From the NCBI RefSeq assembly GCF_001439845.1, contig NZ_JYLO01000002.1:310001-374000 (forward strand): a stretch of DNA of 64,000 nucleotides, read 5' to 3'. This document shows, piece by piece, positions 8,230 to 16,583 of this stretch. The notes below the pieces were generated by a model that had not been told where the DNA came from, made no database searches, and was given only the letters and a program-made list of their open reading frames with translations. This DNA comes from Pseudomonas lactis. GTDB taxonomy: Bacteria; Pseudomonadota; Gammaproteobacteria; Pseudomonadales; Pseudomonadaceae. Each line of letters starts with the position of its first letter. Position 1 is the first letter of the stretch. The translations under genes and the position numbers were made by a program.

Positions 8230-8454
8230 TCAGGCAGTCAGTGCCTGACGGGTACGATCGATCACGGCCTGCAGCGGTTCTGCGCTGGAGTATTGATCGG
8301 GGTACAGGCGTTCGCTGTGACGAGCGATGCCGTGTTCGTTGACCAGGGTGAAGCTGAAGCAGCCTTTGCGAGCGGCCATGATCAGGCAGTTCATTGGGGC
8401 AAAAGCGTTGGTGAGGGTGCGAATGGCATCCTGAGTGTGGATTTGAGCGTTCAT
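8230..8454 (-). CDS. Small conserved hypothetical protein, 74 residues
   Basis: This soluble 74-residue protein has an alpha-beta look: a helix (TQDAIRTLTNAF), two strands (CLIMAARKGCFSFTLVN), the segment ARHSERLYPDQYS and a C-terminal helix (LQAVIDRTRQAL). It is followed by a good terminator, and its codon use is like that of neighbouring genes, so it is likely real. No family with known function is recognised. Its size and strand order resemble small Pseudomonas-specific proteins of the DUF1652 kind, but the motifs do not clearly match. Confidence 0.7.
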   Translation of the reverse strand: MNAQIHTQDAIRTLTNAFAPMNCLIMAARKGCFSFTLVNEHGIARHSERLYPDQYSSAEPLQAVIDRTRQALTA

Positions 8455-8897
8455 ATTATTGGTGTTCCTACAAATGACACGGATAAGAACCGTGCAACGT
8501 TAAAACGTTCCAGTAACGCTGATCACCATTGATCAAACGAAGAACCCGACTGGAACAAAGCAGCCAGTTTGAAGCGCTATTAAATTTGGCGCGCTTGGGC
8601 TGGCAGGTAGGTACTTAGGAGGGCAGGCAACACAACAGGGGCAAAGGTTCTGGGCCCGGGGTGAAGATCCTGATCAATTTGCAGGTTGGTTCGGTCAGAG
8701 TATTGGAACTTCGCGCCACCCTTTGCTTGTTCAAAGGCAGTGTCGTCGCAAGGAATACCTGGAAACCATCGAGGTGGTCGATCCCATGTGGTTCAGGGGA
8801 CGTGTTCGACCAGAATTGACTTTCAGCTTGGTACTAACGCCGCGGATAGTAACGGATTGAAACAGGGAAGGGAAGGCCGATTGCAAAAAAACTTCGA
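8455..8897. other. 443-bp intergenic stretch, no gene recognised
   Basis: The only open frames (for example plus strand 8686-8922) lack ribosome-binding sites and look random in composition. The left part must hold the promoter of the minus-strand gene ending at 8230. No terminator-strength hairpin or REP copy was found. Confidence 0.6.
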
Positions 8898-9203
8898 TCA
8901 GCCGCCGAGCAACTCGCGATAGACCAGCACGGTCATGGACGCGGCCAGTGCGCACCCCAGCCCGTAGGCGGCGAGCGTCAGCCGCAAGGACTGGCCGGTC
9001 TCGATCATGCGGATCACCTCGCGCATGTCATTGATCCTTCCGTCACTGAGTTCGATGCACAGGATCACGGCGGTAAAGGCGGCTGACAGCAAGATAGCAA
9101 TGGCGAACAGTGCGCCGTCCGGAGAGGGGAGCGCGGCATTGATTCCCAGGGAGATCGCGCAGATGGCCAGTAGCAGCCCGGCGAATAACAGAATTCCTTT
9201 CAT
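8898..9203 (-). CDS. Small membrane protein of unknown function
   Basis: The 101-residue protein has three predicted membrane helices: residues about 3-25 (LLFAGLLLAICAISLGINAAL), 31-50 (ALFAIAILLSAAFTAVILC) and 74-97 (LTLAAYGLGCALAASMTVLVY). A polar loop, ELSDGRINDMREVIRMIETGQ, lies between the last two. GTAGGG lies just before the ATG. No family is recognised and neighbours give no clue. Confidence 0.6.
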   Translation of the reverse strand: MKGILLFAGLLLAICAISLGINAALPSPDGALFAIAILLSAAFTAVILCIELSDGRINDMREVIRMIETGQSLRLTLAAYGLGCALAASMTVLVYRELLGG

Positions 9204-9660
9204 CGGCCCTACTGGTTTGCATTGTCGGTGGCGCAGTGTGGCGAGCCGAGGCAGATTTGAAAAGCCCTTGGGTTTGCCTGCTCAGTAACATGTTTAACCG
9301 GTGTTGAATCAAAAAACGCCGACGATATAACCAGCCGATAAGGACTTGTGCACATTCAAGGCCAAGGGTGTAACCCTGCTGTCACTGGTGTGCAAGTGCG
9401 CCCATTTGCCTGTAATCAAAATTTAAGTCAATGAAAAATCTCGCTTTTTTTTATTGGTGAAAAAATCGTCAGTTTGACTGCGGCCCCCGTTCCATGGGGC
9501 TTTGCGCCTGTTCCAGGGGGGTTGTCCACTGAGTTATCCACAGCTTCTGTGGATTGTCCCGAGCGCTTGCTCTAGGACGGGCGTGCACGGTTTTTTCAGC
9601 TTTACCTGTACGAAAAAAAGAGTAGAGTGGCGCGCCTTCCGTTCTGCCCCACAGTGCTTT
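9204..9660. other. 457-bp intergenic region with AT-rich tract and DnaA-box-like cluster
   Basis: An AT-rich tract at about 9417-9475 is followed by TTGTCCACT (9522-9530), the consensus DnaA box TTATCCACA (9534-9542) and an inverted ATCCACA core (TGTGGAT, 9548-9554). ATCCACAG and CTGTGGAT form an 8-bp inverted repeat with a 3-base loop at 9536-9554. The rest shows no gene. The region probably also holds the promoter for the gene at 9661. Confidence 0.55.
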
Positions 9661-9984
9661 ATGAAGTTTCGCTCAGTATCACATTCTGTTACCGACACGC
9701 CCCAAACTGTTACCGCACCCAAGCGTTTTTCCTTGAAGGTCGCTTTGTGGCTGCTCGACAGCCCGCGCCTTGGGCAGAGCACCAATATCAAGCATCTTGC
9801 CGGACGCTTGCTCAAGCAGCCCGCCCGCGAAGGCGTGGTGGCCGCTCAGAGCCGTCTTGGCCAACTGATGTGCCGCGAGTGCGGAAATGCCCGTGACCGG
9901 CGCATCGGCCACGATTTGTTGCGTTCGGCTGCTCGCGCCGGCGACCGTCGCGCCCAGCGCGAACTGGGCCAGGTCGAAGACTGA
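9661..9984 (+). CDS. Sel1-like repeat protein, 107 residues
   Basis: The N-terminus is basic and polar (MKFRSVSHSVTDTPQTVTAP). Residues about 40-105 form helical hairpins of the Sel1 type. The visible pattern is REGVVAAQSRLGQLMCREC followed by RRIGHDLLRSAARAGDRRAQRELG, where A-x-x-G-x and A-A-x-x-G-D-x-x-A-Q spacing fits a Sel1 repeat. Such proteins are protein-protein adaptors. Other in-frame starts exist upstream (9502), but the ATG at 9661 gives the compact product. It is followed by rmuC, 46 bp downstream. Confidence 0.7.
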   Translation: MKFRSVSHSVTDTPQTVTAPKRFSLKVALWLLDSPRLGQSTNIKHLAGRLLKQPAREGVVAAQSRLGQLMCRECGNARDRRIGHDLLRSAARAGDRRAQRELGQVED

Positions 9985-10030
9985 GCTGTCCTCCGGCCTT
10001 AGGCTTGGTTACCCTTGATCTTTTTCGGTG

Positions 10031-11524
10031 ATGGCAGAAATGGCTATGGTGTTTGACTGGACCAGTATCGCCTTGGGTCTTGTGGGCGCAGCCGTGCCGC
10101 TACTGGCGCTGTGCTGGCAACTCCAGCGGCGCCTGACCGCACGCACCACCGGCTGGGAGCTGCTGGAGGAGCGCCTGGCGACCGCACAACTGGCCCAGGA
10201 AGGGCTCGCCGCTCAACTGGACGCCAGCCGCGATGAGATCAGTGACCTGAGCCAGGCCAATGCTGCCAAGCAAGCCGACTTGGCGGCGCTGCGCCGTGAA
10301 GTCGAGCTGTTGCAGATCGACCGCGATAACGCCCGCGATGCCGCGCACGCCTGGAACCTCGATCGTAGCGCCAAGGAAGCCGAACTGCGTCGCCTCGACG
10401 CCTTGGCCGCGGCCCTGAGCGCCGAATTGCGCGAGCAGCAAGAGAGTCATCAGCAACGCCTCACCGACCTGCAAGGCTCACGAGACGAACTGCGTGCGCA
10501 ATTTGCCGAGTTGGCCGGCAAGATCTTCGACGAGCGTGAGCAACGCTTTGCCGAAACCAGCCAGGAACGCCTCGGTCAACTGCTGGACCCGCTCAAGGAA
10601 CGTATCCAGTCCTTCGAGAAACGTGTCGAAGAAAGCTATCAGAACGAAGCCCGTGAGCGCTTTTCCCTGGCCAAAGAGCTTGAGCGCCTGCAGCAATTGA
10701 ACCTGCGCCTGTCGGACGAAGCCACCAACCTGACCCGTGCCCTCAAGGGCCAGAAAACCCAGGGCAACTGGGGTGAGCTGATTCTTGAACGGGTGCTGGA
10801 GCATGCGGGCCTGGAGAAGGGCCGTGAGTACCAGACCCAGGTCAGCCTCAAAGGCCCGGATGGCGAGCGTTTCCAGCCCGATGTGCTGATCATGTTGCCG
10901 GGCGACAAGCAGGTGGTGGTCGACTCCAAGGTCAGCTTGACCGCCTATCAACAGTACGTTGCGGCGGATGACGAGGTGATTGGCCAGGCCGCCTTGAAGC
11001 AACACGTGCTGTCCCTGCGCAATCATGTCAAAGGCTTGGCCGGCAAGGATTACAAGCGCCTTGAAGGTTTGCACAGCCTGGATTTCGTGCTGCTGTTCGT
11101 ACCGATCGAGGCTGCCTTTTCTGCGGCATTGCAGGCCGAGCCCAACCTGTTCCAGGAAGCCTTCGACCGCCATATCGTAATCGTCAGCCCCACGACCTTG
11201 CTCGCCACCCTGCGCGTGATCGACAGCTTGTGGAAGCAGGAGCGCCAGAGCCAGAACGCGCGGGAAATTGCCGAGCGTGCCGGTTGGCTGTATGACAAGT
11301 TCGTGCTGTTTATCCAGGACCTGGACGAAGTGGGCAACCGGCTGCAACAGTTGGACAAGGCCTACAGCGCGGCGCGCAACAAGCTGACGGATGGGCGTGG
11401 GAACCTGGTCAGCCGTACCGAGCAATTAAGGTTGCTCGGGGCCCGCGCCAGTAAGAGCTTGCCGGCAGATCTGCTGGAGCGGGCAATGACCGATTCGGAC
11501 GGCGTGGCGCATCTCCCGGAATAA
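10031..11524 (+). CDS. rmuC: RmuC family DNA recombination protein
   Basis: RmuC limits inversion and recombination at short inverted repeats. The layout is typical: one N-terminal membrane helix (about residues 10-28), a long coiled coil (about 35-205, rich in A, E, Q, L and R), then the conserved RmuC domain. That domain contains KTQGNWGELILERVLEHAGL, PDVLIMLPGDKQVVVDSKVS and HIVIVSPTTLLATLRVI and resembles a PD-(D/E)xK nuclease core. Several starts are possible (GTG 10028, ATG 10031, 10040, 10046); none has a strong ribosome-binding site, and the ATG at 10031 is used here. The length of about 497 residues fits the family. A REP region follows. Confidence 0.9.
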   Translation: MAEMAMVFDWTSIALGLVGAAVPLLALCWQLQRRLTARTTGWELLEERLATAQLAQEGLAAQLDASRDEISDLSQANAAKQADLAALRREVELLQIDRDNARDAAHAWNLDRSAKEAELRRLDALAAALSAELREQQESHQQRLTDLQGSRDELRAQFAELAGKIFDEREQRFAETSQERLGQLLDPLKERIQSFEKRVEESYQNEARERFSLAKELERLQQLNLRLSDEATNLTRALKGQKTQGNWGELILERVLEHAGLEKGREYQTQVSLKGPDGERFQPDVLIMLPGDKQVVVDSKVSLTAYQQYVAADDEVIGQAALKQHVLSLRNHVKGLAGKDYKRLEGLHSLDFVLLFVPIEAAFSAALQAEPNLFQEAFDRHIVIVSPTTLLATLRVIDSLWKQERQSQNAREIAERAGWLYDKFVLFIQDLDEVGNRLQQLDKAYSAARNKLTDGRGNLVSRTEQLRLLGARASKSLPADLLERAMTDSDGVAHLPE

Positions 11525-11538
11525 ACACGGATCGAAAT

Positions 11539-11703
11539 TGTGGGAGCGGGCTTGCTCTAATGCCAGTCAGTTAAGCGGTCATCGCCTTCTGTAGGAGCCA
11601 GGGGGACGCCTAGTTCTTGCTCGCGAAAAACGTCAACGATAACGCGTGCTTGCTGAATGAGCGCGGCGCCTTTGAGTTTTTCGCGAGCACGCTCGCTCCT
11701 ACA
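11539..11703. repeat. REP single plus inverted REP pair downstream of rmuC
   Basis: A partial GTGGGAGCGGGCTTGCTC unit begins at 11539. An inverted pair then spans 11590-11703, placed between the ends of convergent rmuC and the hybrid kinase gene. In the left arm the usual bases GAG between GTAGGAGC and CTTGCTCGCG are replaced by 17 bases (CAGGGGGACGCCTAGTT), while the right arm is nearly standard. Confidence 0.85.
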
Positions 11704-11725
11704 ATAGCGATCGAATACAGCCCCG

Positions 11726-14700
11726 TTACAGGGGCAAATGCCTGCTCAATAGCGCCCGCAACGCCGCCGGCTTCACCGGTTTGGCCAAGTAATCCAACCC
11801 CGCCCCATGCACCTCGGCCACCATCTCCGGTCGCCCATCGGCACTGATCACCACACCGGGAATCGGCTCGGCCAATTGCGCACGCAGCCAGCCCATCAAC
11901 TCGGTGCCGGTTTCGCCGTGGTCCAAGTGGTAATCCACCAACGCCAGTTGCGGGCGTATACCGTCGGCCAGCAACGCCGCGCATTCGGCCTGGTTGGCGG
12001 CTGTCCAGACTTCACAGCCCCAGCGCGTGAGCAGGCTGCGCATGCCGATCAGGATGCTGTCTTCGTTATCCACGCACAGCACCCGTGCGCCACTCAAGGG
12101 CAGGCCGGTTTCTGCCGGCGCCTTGGGCTGCGCGCTGGCCTGGTTGCGGGCCAGCGGCACGCACACGCTGAAGACGCTGCCGTTGCCCGGCCAGGAGCGC
12201 ACGCTCAGGCGATGGCCCAGCACGCGGCACAGGCCGTCGGCAATCGCCAGGCCCAGGCCCAGGCCTTTTTCGGCACGGGTCTGGTGGCTGTCCAGACGCT
12301 TGAACTCTTCGAAGATCACCTTTTGTTTATCCGGCGCAATGCCAGGGCCGCGGTCCCAGACCTCCAGGCAGAGTTCGCCCTTGCGGCGACGTACGCCTAG
12401 CAGTACCGGGCCGTCGGCATAACGGAAGGCATTGGTCAGAAAGTTCTGCAAAATCCGCCGCAGCAGCTTGATGTCGCTGTCCACTCGCAAACGGCTGCCG
12501 CGCCAGCGAAAGCGCAAGTGTTGCTCCTGGGCCAACGCCTTGAATTCTGCGCCCAGGGTGTCGAACAACTCGTTAAGGACAAAGGGCTGGCGTTGTGGAT
12601 TGATCTTGCCGTTTTCCAGGCGCGAAATATCCAGCAAATCACTGATCAAGTCTTCAGCCGAGCGCAGTGAGCTGTCCAGATGCTGCACCAACTGCCGTGC
12701 CTCGCCGGACAGGCCATCGGCCTGGTGGGAGAGGGCGGCGGAAAACAGTCGCGCAGCGTTCAGCGGCTGCATCAGGTCATGGCTCACGGCCGCCAGGAAC
12801 CGCGTCTTCGACTGGCTGGCGGATTCGGCCACGCCCTTGGCGTCGGTGAGGGCCACGTTCAGTTGCGACAGTTCATGGGTGCGCTCGGTCACCCGCTGCT
12901 CAAGGCCCTCGTTGGCTTCGGTCAGCGCTTGTTCGGCTTCGCGGAACGCGGTGATGTCGGTGAAGCTCATGACAAACCCGCCGCCGGGCATCGGGTTGCC
13001 GATCAACTCGATCACTCGACCATTGGGGAACAGGCGCTCGGAGGTGTGCGCACGCCCCTGGCGCATCCAGTGCAGGCGACGCGCCACGTGCACTTGCGCT
13101 TCACCGGGGCCACACAGGCCGCGCTCGGCGTTGTAGCGAATGATGTCTGCAATTGGCCGGCCGACGCTGATCAAGCCATCCGGGTAGTTGAACAGTTCCA
13201 GGTAGCGCCGGTTCCAGGCCACCAGCTTGAGCGACTGGTCCACCACGCTGATGCCCTGGGTGATGTTCTCGATGGCGCCCTGCAGCAGGGCACGGTTGAA
13301 CTGCAGCACTTCCGAGGCCTCGTCGGCGATACGGACCACGTCCTCCAGTTGCATTTCCCGCCCTTCGATTGCCGCTTTCACCACCGCCCGCGTCGAGGAG
13401 GCCCCGAGTACGCCGGCCAGCAAGCGTTCGGTGTGGGCGATCCAATCGTTATCGGCATTCTGGTTGGGGTTGAAGCCTTTGCCTTGGCGGTAGGCGAAGC
13501 GAATAAAGCTCTGCTGGGCCCGTTCTTCCCCGACGAAGCGTGCCGCGAGGCTGAGCAGGTCGCTGATCTGCACCGACAGCATGGAGCGCGCACTCGCACG
13601 CTGGCTGATTTCCTGGCCGATAAAACGGCCTGCCTGCCAGTGCTCGGAAACCCGTGTGCGCGACAGCATCGACACCCACACGAAGAGGGTGAAATTCCCC
13701 GCGAGGGAGAACACGGTGCCCAAGGTCAGCGACGTGACCGACAGCCCGAACGGGTGGGAATGCATCCAGGTCAGGCCGGGGAAAAGGTTGAGCGACCAGC
13801 CCAGACTTTTCGCCGTCACTGGCAAGACCAAGGTGTAGAACCACAGGAAGGTACCGGCGGCCAAACCGGCAAACACCCCACGCCGGTTGGCCTGCTTCCA
13901 ATAGAGTGCGCCGAGCATCGCCGGGGCCAGTTGGGTCACGGCGGCAAAGGCGATCTGGCCGATGGTCGCCAGGCTGGCGGTGGAGCCCAGCAGGCGATAG
14001 CTCACGTACGCCAGCAGCAGGATGATCACAATGCTCACCCGGCGCACCGACAGCATCCAGTGGCGGAACACTTCGAATGGCCGTTCGGCGCTGGAACGCC
14101 GCAACAGCCAGGGCAGCAGCATGTCGTTGGAGACCATGGTCGACAAGGCGATGCTCGCCACGATCACCATGCCGGTGGCCGCCGACGCACCGCCAATAAA
14201 TGCCAGCACCGCGAGCGCCGGGTGCGCCTCGGCCATCGGCAGGCTGATCACATAGGAGTCCGGCAGCACTGAGCTTGGCAACAGCATCTTGCCGCCCAGG
14301 GCGATGGGCACCACAAACAGTGCCGCGAGGATCAAATAAGCCGGAAATACCCACTTGGCCAGGCGCAAATCCTGGGGGTCGATGTTCTCCACCACCGTCA
14401 CATGAAATTGTCGCGGCAGGCAAATGATCGCCATCATGGCGACGCCGGTCTGCACCACCATCGATGGCCAGTTGATGGTCTCTTTCCAGTATTCCTCCAG
14501 GCGCGGGGCGAGCATGGCCTGGCTGAACAGGTCGCCGAAACCGTCGTACAAGCCGTAGGTGACAAACGCACCCACGGCCAGAAAAGCGAACAGCTTGACC
14601 AGCGACTCAAAGGCAATCGCCAGCACCATGCCGCGGTGGTGTTCAGTGGCGTCGAGGTTGCGTGTGCCGAACACGATGGTAAACAGCGCCAGCACCAGTG

Positions 14701-15196
14701 ACACGATCAAGGCCGTGTCCTGGGCGCGGGTGCCGGTGGTGTCGGGGCCGGCGCCGATCAGCAGGTTCACGCCCAGCACAATGCCTTTGAGCTGCAGCGC
14801 GATATAGGGCAGCACGCCGACCAGGCAAATAAGTGCCACCACCACCGCCAGGGACTGGGACTTGCCGTAGCGGGCGGCGATAAAGTCGGCGATGGAGGTG
14901 ATGTTTTCCTGCTTGCTGATCAGGATCATCTTCTGCAGCACCCAGGGGGCCAGCACCAGCAACAGCACGGGCCCCAGGTAGATCGGCAAGAATGCCCACA
15001 GTTGTTCGGCCGCTTGGCCCACGGCGCCGAAGAAGGTCCAACTGGTGCAGTACACCGCCAGCGACAGGCTATACACCCAGGCACGCACGCGCGGCGGCAG
15101 CGGCGCATGGCGGCGGTCACCGTAAAAGGCGATGGCAAACATAGTGGCCATATAGGCCAGGGCAACGGCGGCGATCAGCCCGCTGGACAGCGTCAT
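11726..15196 (-). CDS. mxtR: Hybrid sensor histidine kinase with solute:sodium symporter input domain (MxtR/CrbS type)
   Basis: The 1156-residue inner-membrane protein joins four parts. Residues about 1-490 are a PutP/SSS-like transporter domain with about 13 helices. A PAS domain (about 610-720) and coiled coil follow. The kinase core has the H-box FLAAVSHDLMQPLNAARL and ATP-binding boxes DRGPGIAPDK and GLGLGLAIADGL. A C-terminal receiver carries VDNED and LALVDYHLDHGE. In Pseudomonas this architecture with a receiver matches MxtR, which with ErdR controls acetate use; CbrA lacks the receiver. The identity is inferred from architecture. The start at 15196 is chosen because GGAG lies 5 bp before it; an upstream ATG at 15211 lacks a good site. 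Confidence 0.8.
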   Translation of the reverse strand: MTLSSGLIAAVALAYMATMFAIAFYGDRRHAPLPPRVRAWVYSLSLAVYCTSWTFFGAVGQAAEQLWAFLPIYLGPVLLLVLAPWVLQKMILISKQENITSIADFIAARYGKSQSLAVVVALICLVGVLPYIALQLKGIVLGVNLLIGAGPDTTGTRAQDTALIVSLVLALFTIVFGTRNLDATEHHRGMVLAIAFESLVKLFAFLAVGAFVTYGLYDGFGDLFSQAMLAPRLEEYWKETINWPSMVVQTGVAMMAIICLPRQFHVTVVENIDPQDLRLAKWVFPAYLILAALFVVPIALGGKMLLPSSVLPDSYVISLPMAEAHPALAVLAFIGGASAATGMVIVASIALSTMVSNDMLLPWLLRRSSAERPFEVFRHWMLSVRRVSIVIILLLAYVSYRLLGSTASLATIGQIAFAAVTQLAPAMLGALYWKQANRRGVFAGLAAGTFLWFYTLVLPVTAKSLGWSLNLFPGLTWMHSHPFGLSVTSLTLGTVFSLAGNFTLFVWVSMLSRTRVSEHWQAGRFIGQEISQRASARSMLSVQISDLLSLAARFVGEERAQQSFIRFAYRQGKGFNPNQNADNDWIAHTERLLAGVLGASSTRAVVKAAIEGREMQLEDVVRIADEASEVLQFNRALLQGAIENITQGISVVDQSLKLVAWNRRYLELFNYPDGLISVGRPIADIIRYNAERGLCGPGEAQVHVARRLHWMRQGRAHTSERLFPNGRVIELIGNPMPGGGFVMSFTDITAFREAEQALTEANEGLEQRVTERTHELSQLNVALTDAKGVAESASQSKTRFLAAVSHDLMQPLNAARLFSAALSHQADGLSGEARQLVQHLDSSLRSAEDLISDLLDISRLENGKINPQRQPFVLNELFDTLGAEFKALAQEQHLRFRWRGSRLRVDSDIKLLRRILQNFLTNAFRYADGPVLLGVRRRKGELCLEVWDRGPGIAPDKQKVIFEEFKRLDSHQTRAEKGLGLGLAIADGLCRVLGHRLSVRSWPGNGSVFSVCVPLARNQASAQPKAPAETGLPLSGARVLCVDNEDSILIGMRSLLTRWGCEVWTAANQAECAALLADGIRPQLALVDYHLDHGETGTELMGWLRAQLAEPIPGVVISADGRPEMVAEVHGAGLDYLAKPVKPAALRALLSRHLPL

Positions 15197-15315
15197 GGTA
15201 ACTCCGAGCATAAGAACACCCGGGCATTCCAGGCCCGGTTGGACAGTCTCGCATGATGCCTGGTGTTAGTCAGTGTCGACCAAGGTCGTGTGGGATCGAA
15301 TGTCGCAGGCGGCGT

Positions 15316-15714
15316 TCAGCGTGGCGGCAGGGTTTTCTGGCGCAGGATGTAGATCGTCACCAGCACCGCACTGGTCAGCATAAAGCCCCGCGCCCATGGC
15401 AGTGGCACCAGGTAGCAGGAAATCGAGATGCTCAGCCACATCAAGCCGATGGCGTAGACCTTGCCTTTGAGCGGGATGCCATTACCGTCCAGGTAATCGC
15501 GCACCCAAGGCCCCAGGCGCGGGTGTTCCACCAGCCAGTGGTAGAAGCGCGGGGAGCTGCGAGCGAAGCAGGCGGCGGCGAGTAGCAGGAAGGGTGTGGT
15601 CGGCAATACCGGCAGGAAAATGCCGATCACTCCCAACGCTACGCTTAGCCAGCCGATGGCCAGCAGCGCATAGCGCAGGAGCAGTGGACGGTTGCCCATG
15701 GGTTCCACGGGCAA
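15316..15714 (-). CDS. DUF454/YbaN-family inner-membrane protein
   Basis: This 132-residue protein has the YbaN plan. A first helix (ALLAIGWLSVALGVIGIFLP) runs into the signature LPVLPTTPFLLLAAACFARSSPRF. The loop YHWLVEHPRLGPWVRDYLDGNGIP comes next, then two more helices. The function of the family is unknown. It lies 5 bp after the YecA-like gene, so both are probably on one transcript. A second Met at codon 6 (MGNRPLLL) could also be the start. Confidence 0.85.
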   Translation of the reverse strand: MPVEPMGNRPLLLRYALLAIGWLSVALGVIGIFLPVLPTTPFLLLAAACFARSSPRFYHWLVEHPRLGPWVRDYLDGNGIPLKGKVYAIGLMWLSISISCYLVPLPWARGFMLTSAVLVTIYILRQKTLPPR

Positions 15715-15719
15715 GCGAC

Positions 15720-16307
15720 TCAGTGGTGACGTGGCTTGAGGATCGCCGGTTTTTCGTCAGGCGCGTTGCACAGCAGATACAGCGCGGTCAGGGCTTCCGG
15801 GATCTGCACGATCATGTCGTCCATCAGGTTGGCGTCGGCGGCGATGTCGGAGAACTCTGCTTCCTCTTCGAACAGGCCCGAACCGACCATGATCGGCAGC
15901 AGCATTTCGCTGACTTCTTCTTCGGCGGTTTCGAACCAGGCGGCTTCGCGCAGGAACACGCCTTCCATGAAACCGATGCACCAGCCGCGCAGGTCGGAGT
16001 CATCCGGATCGTCGCCCAGGTCCAGCTCGCACGGCAGCTCGAACTCTTCGTCGGAGGCCAGTTGGCGGGCGATGTGCGCCTTGAGGGCGACCAGGGTGGA
16101 TTCGATTTCTGCGCGCTGGGCGTCGTCGCTGTAGTGAGGCTCTTCAGCGAACAGCGCATCGATCCATTCACGGTCCGGGACGGGGTCGGAGCAGATCGAC
16201 AGGGCGGTCAGGTAGCCGTGGGCGGCCACGTAGTCCAGCGCCTCGTCATGCAGCTCATCGGCGTCGAGGAAGGCTTGCAGGCGGGTTAGTTGCTCAGCGA
16301 AGGACAT
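15720..16307 (-). CDS. UPF0149/YecA-like family protein
   Basis: The 195-residue acidic protein is helical and soluble. LTALSICSDPVPDREWIDALF, LRGWCIGFMEGVFLR and MLLPIMVGSG are the conserved stretches of the YgfB/YecA (UPF0149) family. The C-terminal zinc-binding SEC-C tail seen in some YecA proteins is absent; the protein ends KPAILKPRHH. The molecular role is not established, although YgfB in P. aeruginosa has been tied to regulation of a beta-lactam resistance amidase. It is divergent from recQ, with 276 bp between starts. Confidence 0.82.
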   Translation of the reverse strand: MSFAEQLTRLQAFLDADELHDEALDYVAAHGYLTALSICSDPVPDREWIDALFAEEPHYSDDAQRAEIESTLVALKAHIARQLASDEEFELPCELDLGDDPDDSDLRGWCIGFMEGVFLREAAWFETAEEEVSEMLLPIMVGSGLFEEEAEFSDIAADANLMDDMIVQIPEALTALYLLCNAPDEKPAILKPRHH

Positions 16308-16583
16308 TGAAGGGCTACCTTGGGAATAAACGATGCTGAATTCTAGGCTTTCTTGAGCGCCCAGGCCAGCCGCACGGCATATTTGCCCGGTTTTAGCCTG
16401 GTGCGTCTATTCGTCAGTGGCGCCCTTTGGTGGATAACGCTCGGGTATACTGCCGCGTTTTGTGATGCCCCTGCAGGCCCAGCGCCAATCCGGGAAAACT
16501 TCGCTTACGGATTATTTTTCGTGAGCGCGGTTTTTTTCGGCCAGCCTGTATAGAGGGATTTCGGCACCATTTTGGAGTTTTAC

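Noticed and set aside
8686..8922. Plus-strand open frame of 78 codons in the gap between two small genes
   Set aside because: No ribosome-binding site, overlap with the end of the membrane protein gene, and no periodic codon bias.
9522..9554. A chromosomal replication origin
   Set aside because: Only three DnaA-like boxes are present, and dnaA, dnaN, gidA or rpmH are not near, so an oriC claim is not supported; reported only as a box cluster.
10478..11425. Minus-strand open frame of 315 codons opposite rmuC
   Set aside because: It is the GC-rich shadow of the conserved RmuC domain; no start signal or recognisable motif.
12680..14272. Plus-strand open frame of 530 codons opposite the hybrid kinase
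   Set aside because: It is antisense to PAS, kinase and transporter motifs that are well conserved; the His/Gly/Gln-rich translation is typical of a shadow frame.
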